Shown: positions 9,359-17,610 of the stretch, in pieces | How positions within the stretch are numbered: the first letter of the stretch is position 1 | How the letters are laid out: each line of letters opens with the position of its first letter | NCBI GenBank assembly: GCA_017512145.1 | Contig: JAFWHB010000030.1 | Location: 1 to 64,000 of the forward strand | Source: Mogibacterium sp. | Lineage (GTDB): Bacteria; Bacillota; Clostridia; Peptostreptococcales; Anaerovoracaceae | Length of the DNA stretch: 64,000 bases | Direction of reading: 5' to 3' | Made by a program: the position numbers and the translations under genes | The notes under the pieces: model-generated | Databases searched by the model: none | Told to the model about the DNA's origin: nothing | The model's input: the letters and a program-made list of their open reading frames with translations, nothing else

Positions 9359-11650
9359 ATGATAGTTGTACCTGTTTATAACGTTATTCTTGTACCGGAC
9401 TCAACGGTGTATTTTGGCCTTGAGCAGATGCGCCGCAGCGCCGGGGATAAGGGTATTTCTGTCGGCGAGCGTGTCATCGCGATCGTTGACAAAGAGAATG
9501 AGAACATTAGGGACATGACATCCGAGAGCTTCTATCCGATAGGAGTTGCGGGTGAAATAACAGAGATAAATAACCAGGGCTTTGTCAGGGTCAAGACTCT
9601 CTACAGAGTAGACATCGAGAATGTAGAGATCGCCTACGACCACACCGTCAGAGTATCTGTGACAAAGCGCGAAGAGATAGACGACATGACTGCTGCTGTC
9701 GAGCAGGAAAAGCTCAAGAACCTCCTCCAGGAGATGCGTGACTACGCAAAGGGCTTTGAATGGGGCGACTCCGCAGGCTACTGGATCGACCAGATCGACT
9801 CGATCGGCAGGGCTGCAAGCGCAATGTCTCCATGGATCGATCTCTCCAATGAGAAGAGATATGAGATCCTTGCAGAGGACAGCAGGCTGAGAAGAGCCGA
9901 GCTCATCGAAGAAGCTCTCTATGACTTCCTCGAGGTCGGCCGTATCACCAACGAGGCCATGTCATCCCAGCAGAAGGAACATCAGCAGATGTACCGTGAG
10001 CAGGCTATCAAGCGCCAGATGGAGCATCTGCAGAGAGAGCTCGACGAGATGCATCCTGAGAACGTAACAGACATCCAGAGATTTGCACAGAAGATCGCCG
10101 AGTCCGGCATGAATGAGACTGCCCGCAAGGAAGCCGAGAAGGTCCTCAACCGTCTCAAGCAGGAGGGCAACCAGAGCGCTGAAGCCGGTCTTCTCTATGA
10201 TTACCTCGACTTCGTGACCGGCCTTTCGTGGACCAAGGAAGAGGCTCATCACATCGACCTTGAAGAGGCGCGCAGGATCCTCGACGAAGATCACTATGGA
10301 CTCGATAAGGTCAAGGACCGCATCATTCAGCAGATCGCTGTAATGAACCTGAGAAAACAGCAGTCCGGATCTATTCTGCTCTTCGTCGGTGCTCCTGGTA
10401 CCGGCAAGACCAGCATAGGCAAATCCATTGCACGCGCTCTTGGAAGAGAGTACTCAAGGGTCAGCCTCGGTGGTGTACATGACGAGTCGGATATCCGCGG
10501 ACACAGAAGAACATACATCGGAGCAATGCCTGGCAGAATCATGGACGGCATCAGCAAGAGCGGTGTTTCCAATCCTGTAATGGTCCTCGATGAAGTGGAC
10601 AAGCTCTCGGCATCGTATCACGGAAGCCCGGCAAGCGCTTTGCTCGAGGTCCTCGATCCGGAGCAGAACAACACCTTCACCGACCACTACATGAACGTGC
10701 CGTACGACCTCTCAGATGTACTCTTCATCTGCACAGCGAATACAACAGACACGATCCCTGAACCTCTTCTCAACAGAATGGAAGTCATCCAGTTCAGCGG
10801 ATACACACCAATAGAGAAGCTTCAGATCGCAAAGCATCACCTTGTCCCTAAGTCAATGGACAGCATGGGTATCGCTTCCGGTCAGATGGAGGTCACAGAC
10901 GAAGCACTCGAGACTCTCATCTCCGACTACACGATGGAAGCAGGCGTGCGTGGCCTCCGCAAGAGAATAGATACACTTTGCAGGCAGTTTGCCGTCAAGG
11001 TATCCTCGCATCCTGACCAGAAATTCATCGTCACCCCTGAAGAGGTCCGCGAGGAAATGGATTCAAGGCCGATCCAGCACAGCAAGATCCTGCCTGAACC
11101 AAGAGCAGGCGTCGTTACAGGACTTGCATGGACACCGGTCGGCGGAGAGATCCTCTACATCGAGACCATGTTCACCAAGGGCAAGGGCGAACTCATAATA
11201 ACCGGCCAGCTCGGCGACGTTATGAAGGAATCTGCAAGGATAGCAATCAGTCTGGTAAAGACCATCTTCCCGGAATATGCAGACAAGTTCAGTGAGAACG
11301 ACCTGCACATCCACGTCCCTGCAGGCGCAGTTCCTAAGGACGGCCCATCAGCAGGCATCGCCCTCACAACTGCGATCTCATCACTGGTAACCGGCAAGGT
11401 CGTTGACCCACACATCGCCATGACAGGCGAAGTAGCCCTGCGCGGAGCCGTCACACCAATCGGCGGCCTCCCTGAAAAGCTCATGGCAGCAGAGCGCGCC
11501 GGCATAACCAAGGTCTTCATCCCTGAAGACAACGTCTTCGACCTCAAGGACGTAGCCGAAGAAGTCAAAGAGAAGATCGAGATCATCCCAGTCAGCAAAG
11601 TCATGGACGTCCTCAGCGCAGTCGGCGTCAACAACACAAAAGCAGTGTAA
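9359..11650 (+). CDS. lon: ATP-dependent protease Lon
   Basis: Lon is a cytosolic AAA+ serine protease that removes misfolded and regulatory proteins. The 763-residue protein has the N-terminal substrate domain (about 1-190), a helical linker, and an AAA+ module with Walker A GAPGTGKTS near 345 and Walker B VMVLDEVDK near 412. The protease domain has the catalytic Ser in PKDGPSAGIA near 662, with the partner Lys in the TGEVALRG segment near 700. AAGGAGGG lies just before the ATG. It follows the dnaJ terminator by a few bases and no clear own promoter was found, so it may depend on read-through; no CIRCE is present here. Confidence 0.97.
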   Translation: MIVVPVYNVILVPDSTVYFGLEQMRRSAGDKGISVGERVIAIVDKENENIRDMTSESFYPIGVAGEITEINNQGFVRVKTLYRVDIENVEIAYDHTVRVSVTKREEIDDMTAAVEQEKLKNLLQEMRDYAKGFEWGDSAGYWIDQIDSIGRAASAMSPWIDLSNEKRYEILAEDSRLRRAELIEEALYDFLEVGRITNEAMSSQQKEHQQMYREQAIKRQMEHLQRELDEMHPENVTDIQRFAQKIAESGMNETARKEAEKVLNRLKQEGNQSAEAGLLYDYLDFVTGLSWTKEEAHHIDLEEARRILDEDHYGLDKVKDRIIQQIAVMNLRKQQSGSILLFVGAPGTGKTSIGKSIARALGREYSRVSLGGVHDESDIRGHRRTYIGAMPGRIMDGISKSGVSNPVMVLDEVDKLSASYHGSPASALLEVLDPEQNNTFTDHYMNVPYDLSDVLFICTANTTDTIPEPLLNRMEVIQFSGYTPIEKLQIAKHHLVPKSMDSMGIASGQMEVTDEALETLISDYTMEAGVRGLRKRIDTLCRQFAVKVSSHPDQKFIVTPEEVREEMDSRPIQHSKILPEPRAGVVTGLAWTPVGGEILYIETMFTKGKGELIITGQLGDVMKESARIAISLVKTIFPEYADKFSENDLHIHVPAGAVPKDGPSAGIALTTAISSLVTGKVVDPHIAMTGEVALRGAVTPIGGLPEKLMAAERAGITKVFIPEDNVFDLKDVAEEVKEKIEIIPVSKVMDVLSAVGVNNTKAV

Positions 11651-11675
11651 GACCAGACAGGGCTGGGGCTGGGTA

Positions 11676-11864
11676 GGCCAGTAAGGCAAGGCCGGGCAGG
11701 CTGAGCAGAGCTAAGCAAGGCCAGTAAGGCAAGGCCGGCAGGCTGAGCAGAGCTAAGCAAGGCCAGTAAGGCAAGGCCGGGCAGGCTGAGCAGAGCCAAG
11801 CAAGGCCAGTAAGGCAAGGCCGGGCAGGCTGAGCAGAGCCAAGCAAGGCCAGTAAGGCAAGGCC
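11676..11864. repeat. 43-bp GC-rich tandem repeat downstream of lon (about 4.4 copies)
   Basis: Units begin with GGCCAGTAAGGCAAGGCC at 11676, 11719, 11761, 11804 and 11847, i.e. periods of 43, 42, 43 and 43 bp. The last copy is cut to about 18 bp. Each unit also contains GGCAGGCTGAGCAGAGC, with C/T variation between copies. The array lies between the lon stop codon and a strong terminator, so it is probably transcribed as the lon 3' untranslated region. Peptides readable through it on the minus strand are simple translations of the repeat. Confidence 0.9.
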
Positions 11865-11910
11865 AGCTGAGCCAGCAGGCAGGGCTGGCAGGCACATATG
11901 ATAAGGAAAA

Positions 11911-11940
11911 CAGGCTCGCGGCAACGCGGGCCTGTTTTTT
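11911..11940 (+). terminator. Strong rho-independent terminator after the 43-bp repeats
   Basis: A 10-bp stem (11911-11920/11925-11934, one G-U pair) closes a GCAA tetraloop and is followed by six T. It probably ends the lon transcript. Confidence 0.9.
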
Positions 11941-12064
11941 CCGCCTGAAAAAACCCCGCCGCGACACCTTGAGGGCGCCGTAGAGCCGCGGAATGAGCGG
12001 GGGCGAAGAATTGCGGGCGTGAGCGTGTGCGAGCAAGAGGACGTACGGGCGTGAGCAGGATAGC
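11941..12064. other. GC-rich non-coding spacer
   Basis: No gene is seen. A GCGGGCGTGAGC-like phrase occurs twice (about 12013-12024 and, as ACGGGCGTGAGC, near 12047-12058). The spacer ends abruptly where AT-rich DNA begins at about 12065. Confidence 0.35.
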
Positions 12065-12107
12065 TTTCCTACAAATTTGATAAAAAACAGAGCGAAAATG
12101 TAGGAAA
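12065..12107. repeat. TTTCCTACA dyad element, copy 1
   Basis: TTTCCTACA (12065-12073) and its exact complement TGTAGGAAA (12099-12107) frame an AT-rich core starting AATTTG. Total length is 43 bp. Confidence 0.75.
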
Positions 12108-12146
12108 CGTTGGTGCAGACGAGGTCACGGAAGGAGTTTTATGTGC

Positions 12147-12189
12147 TTTCCTACAAATTTGTCAAAAATAAGGGCATAAATGTAGGAAA
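12147..12189. repeat. TTTCCTACA dyad element, copy 2
   Basis: The same 43-bp layout has arms 12147-12155 and 12181-12189. The core again begins AATTTG and continues with an A-rich run, so more than the arms is shared with copy 1. Both copies are preceded by GC. Confidence 0.75.
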
Positions 12190-12355
12190 ATGTTTGGAAG
12201 ATTTCTTTATTCATTCTTATACATTAACTACCATGCTAAAATGTGTAGTCGATGTCCTGTTAAAGGGTGATTATCTCCGCATTATGACGACTGGAAAACC
12301 TATTCTTGTGATCAGAGGCATTAAATTCCTCAGGCAAGAGAAATGCAGCTTGAGT

Positions 12356-12397
12356 TTTCCTACATATTTTGCAATTTTTTGGCATCAATTGTAGGAA
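12356..12397. repeat. TTTCCTACA dyad element, copy 3
   Basis: Arms lie at 12356-12364 and 12390-12397 (TGTAGGAA), in a 42-bp element. The core is diverged (TATTTTGC start) but keeps the length and AT content. It ends 94 bp before the next gene. Confidence 0.65.
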
Positions 12398-12491
12398 TGG
12401 CTTTCAAACTCCTTTTCCAAAGCTTATAATGATATAAGATTCGCTAATAAATATTCGCTGAAATGTATATTGTTCAAGGAAGGTCAAAAAT

Positions 12492-13325
12492 ATGCTTTAT
12501 GATAGTGAGTTTAAGAGTTTTCAGAGTTCCCTCGAGTATCAAAAGAGGGAATTGATTAATGAACTCAAAGAATTACCTGAAGGAGTTTTCTACAGCTACG
12601 AATCAAAGGGATATCTCAACTACAGTGAGCGTCTGCCGAAGGGCGGTAATCGCAAGAAGGAACACAGAATTGGTGTGACCAGGAATCCGGTGCGTCTTTT
12701 CAGTCTGGTCCGCAAGGAATATGTCATTGAAGCCCTTGAGATAATCGACAGGGATCTTAAGCTGATCAGAGAAATGGCGGAAAGATTCGAGCCGATCGAC
12801 GAGAACTCCGTCATGGAAGATTTTGTCAAGGAGTATCCGAACTTGGCGGAAGGAATTTACAGAGACACGTGGAAGACTTTGGCGGAGAAGTCGGGCAAAG
12901 AGGCAAGGCGTTCCGTGGAGGCTAAACCTGAGGAAGGGCCGAGCTTGTTCTACGAGGATGGGCTCAAGTCGACTGCGGCTGATGGCACCAGAAGGCGGTC
13001 GCTTGGGGAGGTGGTCATTGGATCCAGGCTTAATTTTTACGGGATTCCATATGAGTTCGAGAAGCCTTTTGCGCATCCGGATCTGAGAGGGAGGTTTTCG
13101 CCGGACTTCACGATTGTCAGGCCGAGGGATGGCAAAGTGATCTATTGGGAGCACATCGGCAAGGTCAATGACGAGGATTATCTGGCATACAACAAGTACA
13201 AGCTGAATGAGTACGAGAAGTATGGCATCGTTCCGTGGAGCAACCTGATCATTTCCTATAGTCAGTCGGACTATGGGATCAATGAGAAGTTGATCGATGG
13301 GCTGATTCAGGGGTGGCTGCTGTAA
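12492..13325 (+). CDS. Hypothetical protein with a PD-(D/E)XK nuclease-like C-terminus
   Basis: No named family is certain. The 277-residue soluble protein has a helical charged N-terminal half (1-140). Its C-terminal half carries the spacing of a PD-(D/E)XK nuclease: Glu173 in SLGEVVI, a strand GIPYEFEKPF, Asp205 in SPDFTIVR, and Glu220 in IYWEHIGKV, where His221 follows in place of the usual Lys two residues on. That supports a nuclease-type fold; activity is inferred only. AAGGAAG precedes ATG 12492. It is a lone gene on an AT-rich-to-mixed island with three dyad elements in front, and could be an acquired accessory gene or an orphan of a defence or restriction module. Confidence 0.75.
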   Translation: MLYDSEFKSFQSSLEYQKRELINELKELPEGVFYSYESKGYLNYSERLPKGGNRKKEHRIGVTRNPVRLFSLVRKEYVIEALEIIDRDLKLIREMAERFEPIDENSVMEDFVKEYPNLAEGIYRDTWKTLAEKSGKEARRSVEAKPEEGPSLFYEDGLKSTAADGTRRRSLGEVVIGSRLNFYGIPYEFEKPFAHPDLRGRFSPDFTIVRPRDGKVIYWEHIGKVNDEDYLAYNKYKLNEYEKYGIVPWSNLIISYSQSDYGINEKLIDGLIQGWLL

Positions 13326-13456
13326 TGGCCCGCGCGTGAGGACTGTGACTGCCGGGCAACTGTAGCTGTCGCGCTGGCGACTCGCGTGTGTCCCGCGTGT
13401 GCGGCTGGCTCCTCAGTCACGTGCTGAATTTATGAGAGACTTTGCACTGTGTGCTG
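13326..13456. other. GC-rich spacer with self-complementary segments
   Basis: No gene is seen. GTGACTG near 13346 can pair with CAGTCAC near 13415, and GAGGA with TCCTC nearby, so the transcript could fold. There is no T-tract. Confidence 0.3.
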
Positions 13457-13465
13457 TGATATACT
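13457..13465 (+). promoter_or_regulatory. Extended -10 promoter very close to the next start codon
   Basis: TGATATACT matches TGn-TATAAT with one change. The predicted start site is about 13472-13474, at the ATG of the next gene, which has no ribosome site. A leaderless mRNA is possible. Confidence 0.4.
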
Positions 13466-13473
13466 AACTACGT

Positions 13474-14076
13474 ATGATTATATTTAAGATTGCATTGATA
13501 ATATTGGTGGCATTTCCAGTCATCTACTTCGCGTGGTATGAATTCCGCAAGGTTCTCAGGCATGTCAGAGATCTCAACAATAGAGATAAGGCTGAGAGAA
13601 AGAGGAAGGAAGCAATCGCTGCTGCTGCACGTGAGAGTGAACCAGAGCCTGTAAGTTCAAGGTACGCTCAGTCTGCGAGGACCAGATATGAGGACCCTAT
13701 GTTCGCTCAGCCGCAAAATGAGTATGCGGATCCGAGGTACACTCAGCAGATGCAGGGTGGCTATACCCAGCAGCTTGGCAAAGCATCTGATCCGAGGTAT
13801 ACGGGAGTCGGCTATCAGGACACCCGGTATACGCAGCCGGTCCAGGGCGGCTATACCCAGCAGCTCCAGGGCGGCTACACCCAGCAGATGCAGAACGGGT
13901 ACACTCAGCAGCTGCAGAATGGTTCCGGCCGTCAGTACACCCAGCAGATGAGCGGGTACATTGAGCCGATGGAGGAGGATTTCCAGCCGGCACCTAAACA
14001 GGCATACGAGGATCAGTATGTTGAACCTGTCAGGAAGAAGAAGACTACGCGAAGGAGAAAGAACGGCAGACGATGA
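13474..14076 (+). CDS. Single-pass membrane protein with YTQQ repeats, function unknown
   Basis: I do not recognise a family. The 200-residue protein has one N-terminal TM helix (about 3-22), a charged helical stretch (RKVLRHVRDLNNRDKAERKRKE), and then a Tyr/Gln/Gly-rich low-complexity segment (about 65-165). That segment repeats GYTQQLQ/GYTQQMQ; YTQQ occurs six times and YTQP once. The C-terminus is strongly basic (RKKKTTRRRKNGRR). With a Lys/Arg-rich segment just after the helix, the repeat region is probably cytoplasmic. No Shine-Dalgarno is seen before ATG 13474. It overlaps tmk by four bases, so it is translationally coupled to the replication genes behind it. Confidence 0.75.
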   Translation: MIIFKIALIILVAFPVIYFAWYEFRKVLRHVRDLNNRDKAERKRKEAIAAAARESEPEPVSSRYAQSARTRYEDPMFAQPQNEYADPRYTQQMQGGYTQQLGKASDPRYTGVGYQDTRYTQPVQGGYTQQLQGGYTQQMQNGYTQQLQNGSGRQYTQQMSGYIEPMEEDFQPAPKQAYEDQYVEPVRKKKTTRRRKNGRR

Positions 14077-14702
14077 AAGGGCTGTTTATCACGCTGGAAG
14101 GCGGAGATGGCGCAGGTAAATCCACGCAGATAGCAAATATTACAAAGTTCTTCGAAGAGAGGGGCTTTGTTGTTGTGCATACAAGAGAGCCGGGCGGGAC
14201 ACCTATAGGCGAGAAGCTCAGGGACATTCTGCTCGACAGAGAGAATTCAGAGATGACGGCAGTCACGGAGATGCTGATCTATGCAGCTTCGAGGGCGCAG
14301 CATGTTGGAGAGAAAATCATCCCGGCGCTTGAGAGGGGCGAGATCGTTATCTGTGACAGATTCGTTGATTCTTCGATTGCTTATCAGGCGGGTGGAAGAG
14401 AGCTCGGCGGCATGGTTGCTGAGGTGAACAGGTACGCGACGGGCGGCCTTACGCCGGATATAACATTCTGGATGGACATCGATCCGGAAGCTGGCCGTGC
14501 GAGAGCGTCCAAAGCTGGCGAGCTTGACAGGCTCGAGGTCGAGAAGCTTGACTTCCACTACAGAGTTTACGAGGGTTACCGCAAGATCTCGGAGAGTGAT
14601 CCTGACAGGGTCAAAAGAATCGATGCGACAAGGTCTGTCGAAGAGATCAGTGAAGAAATCCTCGGCTATATCGACAAGTTGCTGGCAAAGCAAAACGCTT
14701 AG
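14073..14702 (+). CDS. tmk: Thymidylate kinase
   Basis: Tmk phosphorylates dTMP to dTDP for DNA synthesis. The 209-residue length fits. It has the P-loop GGDGAGKS at residues 10-17, the DR(F/Y) motif in ICDRFVDSSIAYQ, and a LID region with Arg residues (EAGRARASK). ATG 14073 overlaps the stop of the preceding repeat protein (ATGA). The delta' gene follows after 117 bp; tmk next to the clamp-loader delta' gene is a common Firmicutes arrangement. Confidence 0.96.
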   Translation: MKGLFITLEGGDGAGKSTQIANITKFFEERGFVVVHTREPGGTPIGEKLRDILLDRENSEMTAVTEMLIYAASRAQHVGEKIIPALERGEIVICDRFVDSSIAYQAGGRELGGMVAEVNRYATGGLTPDITFWMDIDPEAGRARASKAGELDRLEVEKLDFHYRVYEGYRKISESDPDRVKRIDATRSVEEISEEILGYIDKLLAKQNA

Positions 14703-14819
14703 CGTAAATGCAACGTGCCGACGCGCAGCTCGGGCTGATGAGTGCCCTCGCTGCTGCACAGGAGAGCGCGTGCCGGGAATATCGCGCAAAATATAGAAGG
14801 AACAATCATTAAAGTATAA

Positions 14820-15716
14820 ATGCAGGAACTTAACAGGCTTGTGATGAATATTGCGGACGGGGCGAGGGCGGCCCATGCCTTCGTCGTCGAAGGCATGGCG
14901 GGCGAAGCCCGCGGCGCCTTCATCAGGGGTCTGGCTAAGGGGCTTGAGTGTGAGGCGGATGAAGGCGCCAGGCCGTGCGGCAGGTGTCCTTCGTGCAGGC
15001 AGGTCGAGGCCGGGACAAGCATGGACGTTGTCTATATGAAGAAGAGCCCCGGCGCAAGCAAGGCCGCAGCGCCTTCATATAAGGTAAGGGACGCAGCTGA
15101 CTTTATCGAGAGACTTAATATGGGTGCCTATGGAAGGTTCCTGATCGGCATCATTGAAGATGCCGATTCTCTTAATGAAGTTGTGCAGAACAAGCTCCTC
15201 AAGACACTCGAAGAACCTGCTCCGGGAACGATCCTGATTCTTGCTGCTTCGAACAGGGACAATCTGCTCAGCACTGTCAGGTCGAGATGCAGTGACATCA
15301 GGCTGTCTGATTATGTGGCGGATGAAGAGGCTGAGCAGGGACCGGCTGACACCGCCAAGAATCAGCATTTTGCAGAGATCGCTCACATGCTGGAGGACCG
15401 GAAGACTGCTTTTCACGAGTTCAGAACGGCGGTCGACAAGCATATTAAGAGCAAGGATGATGCGCTCATTCTGCTCGATATTATGGAAGATGATCTGAGG
15501 CTCGGAATGACGGGGGCCAATGCGGAGTCCGGCGCTGATAATGGCAGCTTCGGCGGCTCCGGCAGCTATTCCCCACAGGATGGCAGCTCTGGCAGCATCG
15601 CGCCGCAGGTCGCGGCTTCGTGCATTGAGCTGACGGCCATCGCAAGAATGGATATCCGCCGCGATATGGCATATGCGAAGGCCCTCAAGCGTCTCTTCCT
15701 CGAGATCAATGCATAA
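14820..15716 (+). CDS. holB: DNA polymerase III delta' subunit
   Basis: This is a clamp-loader subunit that helps place the sliding clamp on DNA. The 298-residue protein has a degenerate P-loop (VEGMAGEARGAF near 23-34), as expected for delta'. A four-Cys zinc site uses Cys44, 53, 56 and 59 (CGRCPSC). LLKTLEEP lies near 126-133, and the conserved SRC arginine-finger motif at 155-157. A Gly/Ser-rich insert lies near 235-262. An in-frame stop (14817-14819) directly precedes ATG 14820, so the start cannot lie upstream; the ribosome site is weak. It sits between tmk and ricT, the expected neighbours. Confidence 0.9.
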   Translation: MQELNRLVMNIADGARAAHAFVVEGMAGEARGAFIRGLAKGLECEADEGARPCGRCPSCRQVEAGTSMDVVYMKKSPGASKAAAPSYKVRDAADFIERLNMGAYGRFLIGIIEDADSLNEVVQNKLLKTLEEPAPGTILILAASNRDNLLSTVRSRCSDIRLSDYVADEEAEQGPADTAKNQHFAEIAHMLEDRKTAFHEFRTAVDKHIKSKDDALILLDIMEDDLRLGMTGANAESGADNGSFGGSGSYSPQDGSSGSIAPQVAASCIELTAIARMDIRRDMAYAKALKRLFLEINA

Positions 15717-15777
15717 GAGACATGCTCCTCATGGAGCTCAATACGACATTTAACTCTAAACGGGAGGATTTACATAT

Positions 15778-16704
15778 ATGGTAGAAATCGTTGGCGTCGG
15801 ATTTATGAAGTCCGGCAAGACATATTATTTTGACCCTGAGGGTGCGCAGTTTGAACTCGGTGACATGGTCATCGTTGAGACTGCGAGGGGACTGGAACTT
15901 GGCCACATTCTGATCGCAAACAGAGAGATCGACGAAGAGGAGCTTGTGGCACCTCTCAAGCCGATCCAGCGCAAAGCGACTGATGACGACCTCAAGAGGT
16001 ATCACGAGAATCTCGCCAAGAGAGACGACGCGATGAAGGTTTGCGCGGAGAAAATCGCCAAGCACAAGCTCGAAATGAAGCTGATCGATGTGGAGTTCAT
16101 GATCGACGGCTCGAAGATAGTTTTCTATTTCTCGGCAGACGGCAGAGTCGATTTCAGAGAGCTGGCAAAGGACCTTGCGGGCCATTTCCACAACAGGATC
16201 GAGCTCCGTCAGATCGGTGTCAGAGACGAGGCGAAGATGCTCGGCGGAATCGGTATCTGCGGAAGACCGCTTTGCTGCAGCAAGTGGCTCCATGATTTCC
16301 AGCCGGTTTCCATCAAGATGGCAAAGCAGCAGAACCTGTCGCTTAATCCGAGCAAGATCTCGGGTACCTGCGGAAGGCTTATGTGCTGTCTCAATTTCGA
16401 GGACAAGACATACAAGGAGCTCCGCAAGGGAATGCCTAAGGACAACGAGAGAGTCGAGACTCCGGACGGCCTTGCCAAAGTAATCAATGTCGATTATTTC
16501 AACGGCAAGATCAATACCCGCGGTATCGAGATCGACCCTGATACAGGCGAGGAGATTTTCGCACAGGAGATCAAGTCCTATACCAAGGATGAAATCAAAC
16601 GCAAGAAACAGAAAGGCAAGAAGAACCAGCACGGTGACGAGATCGAGGAATTCGCTGACGAGGCAGAGCTCCGCGAACTCGAGGAGCTGATGAGAGAATT
16701 CTAG
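15778..16704 (+). CDS. ricT: PSP1-domain protein RicT (YaaT)
   Basis: RicT/YaaT acts in Bacillus with RicA and RicF, in a complex linked to mRNA maturation by RNase Y, and was first found through sporulation and biofilm phenotypes. The 308-residue protein has the PSP1 C-terminal domain and its Cys motifs, GGIGICGRPLCCSKW and CGRLMCC, which bind Fe-S clusters in the Bacillus complex. The C-terminus is Lys/Glu-rich. GGGAGG precedes ATG 15778. It follows the delta' gene as in Bacillus. RicA and RicF partners are not in this window. Confidence 0.93.
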   Translation: MVEIVGVGFMKSGKTYYFDPEGAQFELGDMVIVETARGLELGHILIANREIDEEELVAPLKPIQRKATDDDLKRYHENLAKRDDAMKVCAEKIAKHKLEMKLIDVEFMIDGSKIVFYFSADGRVDFRELAKDLAGHFHNRIELRQIGVRDEAKMLGGIGICGRPLCCSKWLHDFQPVSIKMAKQQNLSLNPSKISGTCGRLMCCLNFEDKTYKELRKGMPKDNERVETPDGLAKVINVDYFNGKINTRGIEIDPDTGEEIFAQEIKSYTKDEIKRKKQKGKKNQHGDEIEEFADEAELRELEELMREF

Positions 16705-16727
16705 TCAGCAGAGTCAGGAATCTCCAC

Positions 16728-16755
16728 CAGCTGATCAACAGCTGACCATCAGCTG
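16728..16755. repeat. Three CAGCTG palindromes at 11-bp intervals
   Basis: CAGCTG occurs at 16728, 16739 and 16750, exactly one helical turn apart, in the 63-bp gap between ricT and the methyltransferase gene. The segment can also fold on itself. Confidence 0.5.
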
Positions 16756-16767
16756 CATTTATCCCAA

Positions 16768-17517
16768 ATGGCAGATAACAGAGAGACGCGAGTAAGAATA
16801 GATGACACAGGCTTTGGCGGGATCAGGGTGTTACAGAGACCCGGCTTTGGCTATGGAGTGGATTCGGTGCTGCTCGCGGCTTTTGCTTCCGGGGAGACCG
16901 GGGCAAAGCCAATGAGCCAACGTGCGAAGGCGGCCGACCTCGGAACGGGATGCGGCATCATCGCTTTCATAGCAGCTCATAAGAATCCGGAGATAACCGT
17001 AACGGGATTCGAGAAGAGAAGGGATGCCTTCGAGCGTGCCTGCGAGGCCGCTGAGATGAACGGCCTGACGGGCAGAGTGGACTTTGTCTGCTGCGATGTG
17101 AATGATATAGCGGGCAAGCATGATTACGACGCGGTGCTTTCGAATCCGCCGTACTTCAGGAAGGCCACGGATCCGGCGCCTTCATACACTGACCGTTTCA
17201 TCGCAAGACATGAGACAACTGCGGACATCGGGGCTTTTGCCAGGACAACGTCTTCGATGCTGAAGAGAGGCGGCAGCTTCTACCTTGTGCACAGACCTGA
17301 CAGGCTTGCGGATATCATCACGGAAATGCGCAGCGCCGGTATCGAGCCAAAGGAACTTCAGATGGTCGTTCCTGCTGCCGGCGGGGCTGCGAACATAGTG
17401 CTGATCCACGGCATCAAGGACGCCGGCCCGGAGCTGAGGGTGCTCCCGGAGATCGCGGTGCATACAGAGGATGGCGGCTACACAGAGCAGATCCTCAGAA
17501 TATACGAGCGCGTCTGA
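16768..17517 (+). CDS. trmN6: tRNA1(Val) (adenine(37)-N6)-methyltransferase-like protein (YabB/TrmN6)
   Basis: This is a SAM-dependent N6-adenine methyltransferase of the YabB/TrmN6 family, which modifies A37 of a valine tRNA in E. coli. In its 249 residues the SAM motif ADLGTGCGIIAF lies at about 56-67. The catalytic NPPY lies at 126-129, followed by FRKATDPAPS, a family trait. It sits behind ricT, matching the Bacillus yaaT-yabB region. No good ribosome site is seen, but the N-terminus aligns with the family. Confidence 0.88.
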   Translation: MADNRETRVRIDDTGFGGIRVLQRPGFGYGVDSVLLAAFASGETGAKPMSQRAKAADLGTGCGIIAFIAAHKNPEITVTGFEKRRDAFERACEAAEMNGLTGRVDFVCCDVNDIAGKHDYDAVLSNPPYFRKATDPAPSYTDRFIARHETTADIGAFARTTSSMLKRGGSFYLVHRPDRLADIITEMRSAGIEPKELQMVVPAAGGAANIVLIHGIKDAGPELRVLPEIAVHTEDGGYTEQILRIYERV

Positions 17518-17578
17518 CCACACGCATCCATTCAGCCTCTGAGACAATAACCACCTGGTAAAAACCTAATCATACAAA

Positions 17579-17610
17579 CGGCGTCTCTGCTTGAACAGAA
17601 CGCCGCTTCT
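17579..17610 (+). terminator. Weak terminator-like hairpin after the methyltransferase gene
   Basis: CGGCGT (17579-17584) pairs with ACGCCG (17600-17605), with an inner TCTG/CAGA stem and a CTTCTTTAT tail. It overlaps the next promoter's -35. Confidence 0.5.

Noticed and set aside
11155..12036. Minus-strand open frame of about 290 codons through the end of lon and the 43-bp repeats
   Set aside because: It is opposite to lon and continues into the repeat as a Leu/Ala/Cys-rich translation of the unit. No start signals or family features.
12110..12394. 94-codon plus-strand frame in the AT-rich stretch
   Set aside because: It spans two of the dyad elements, has no good ribosome site before its start, and shows no recognisable features.
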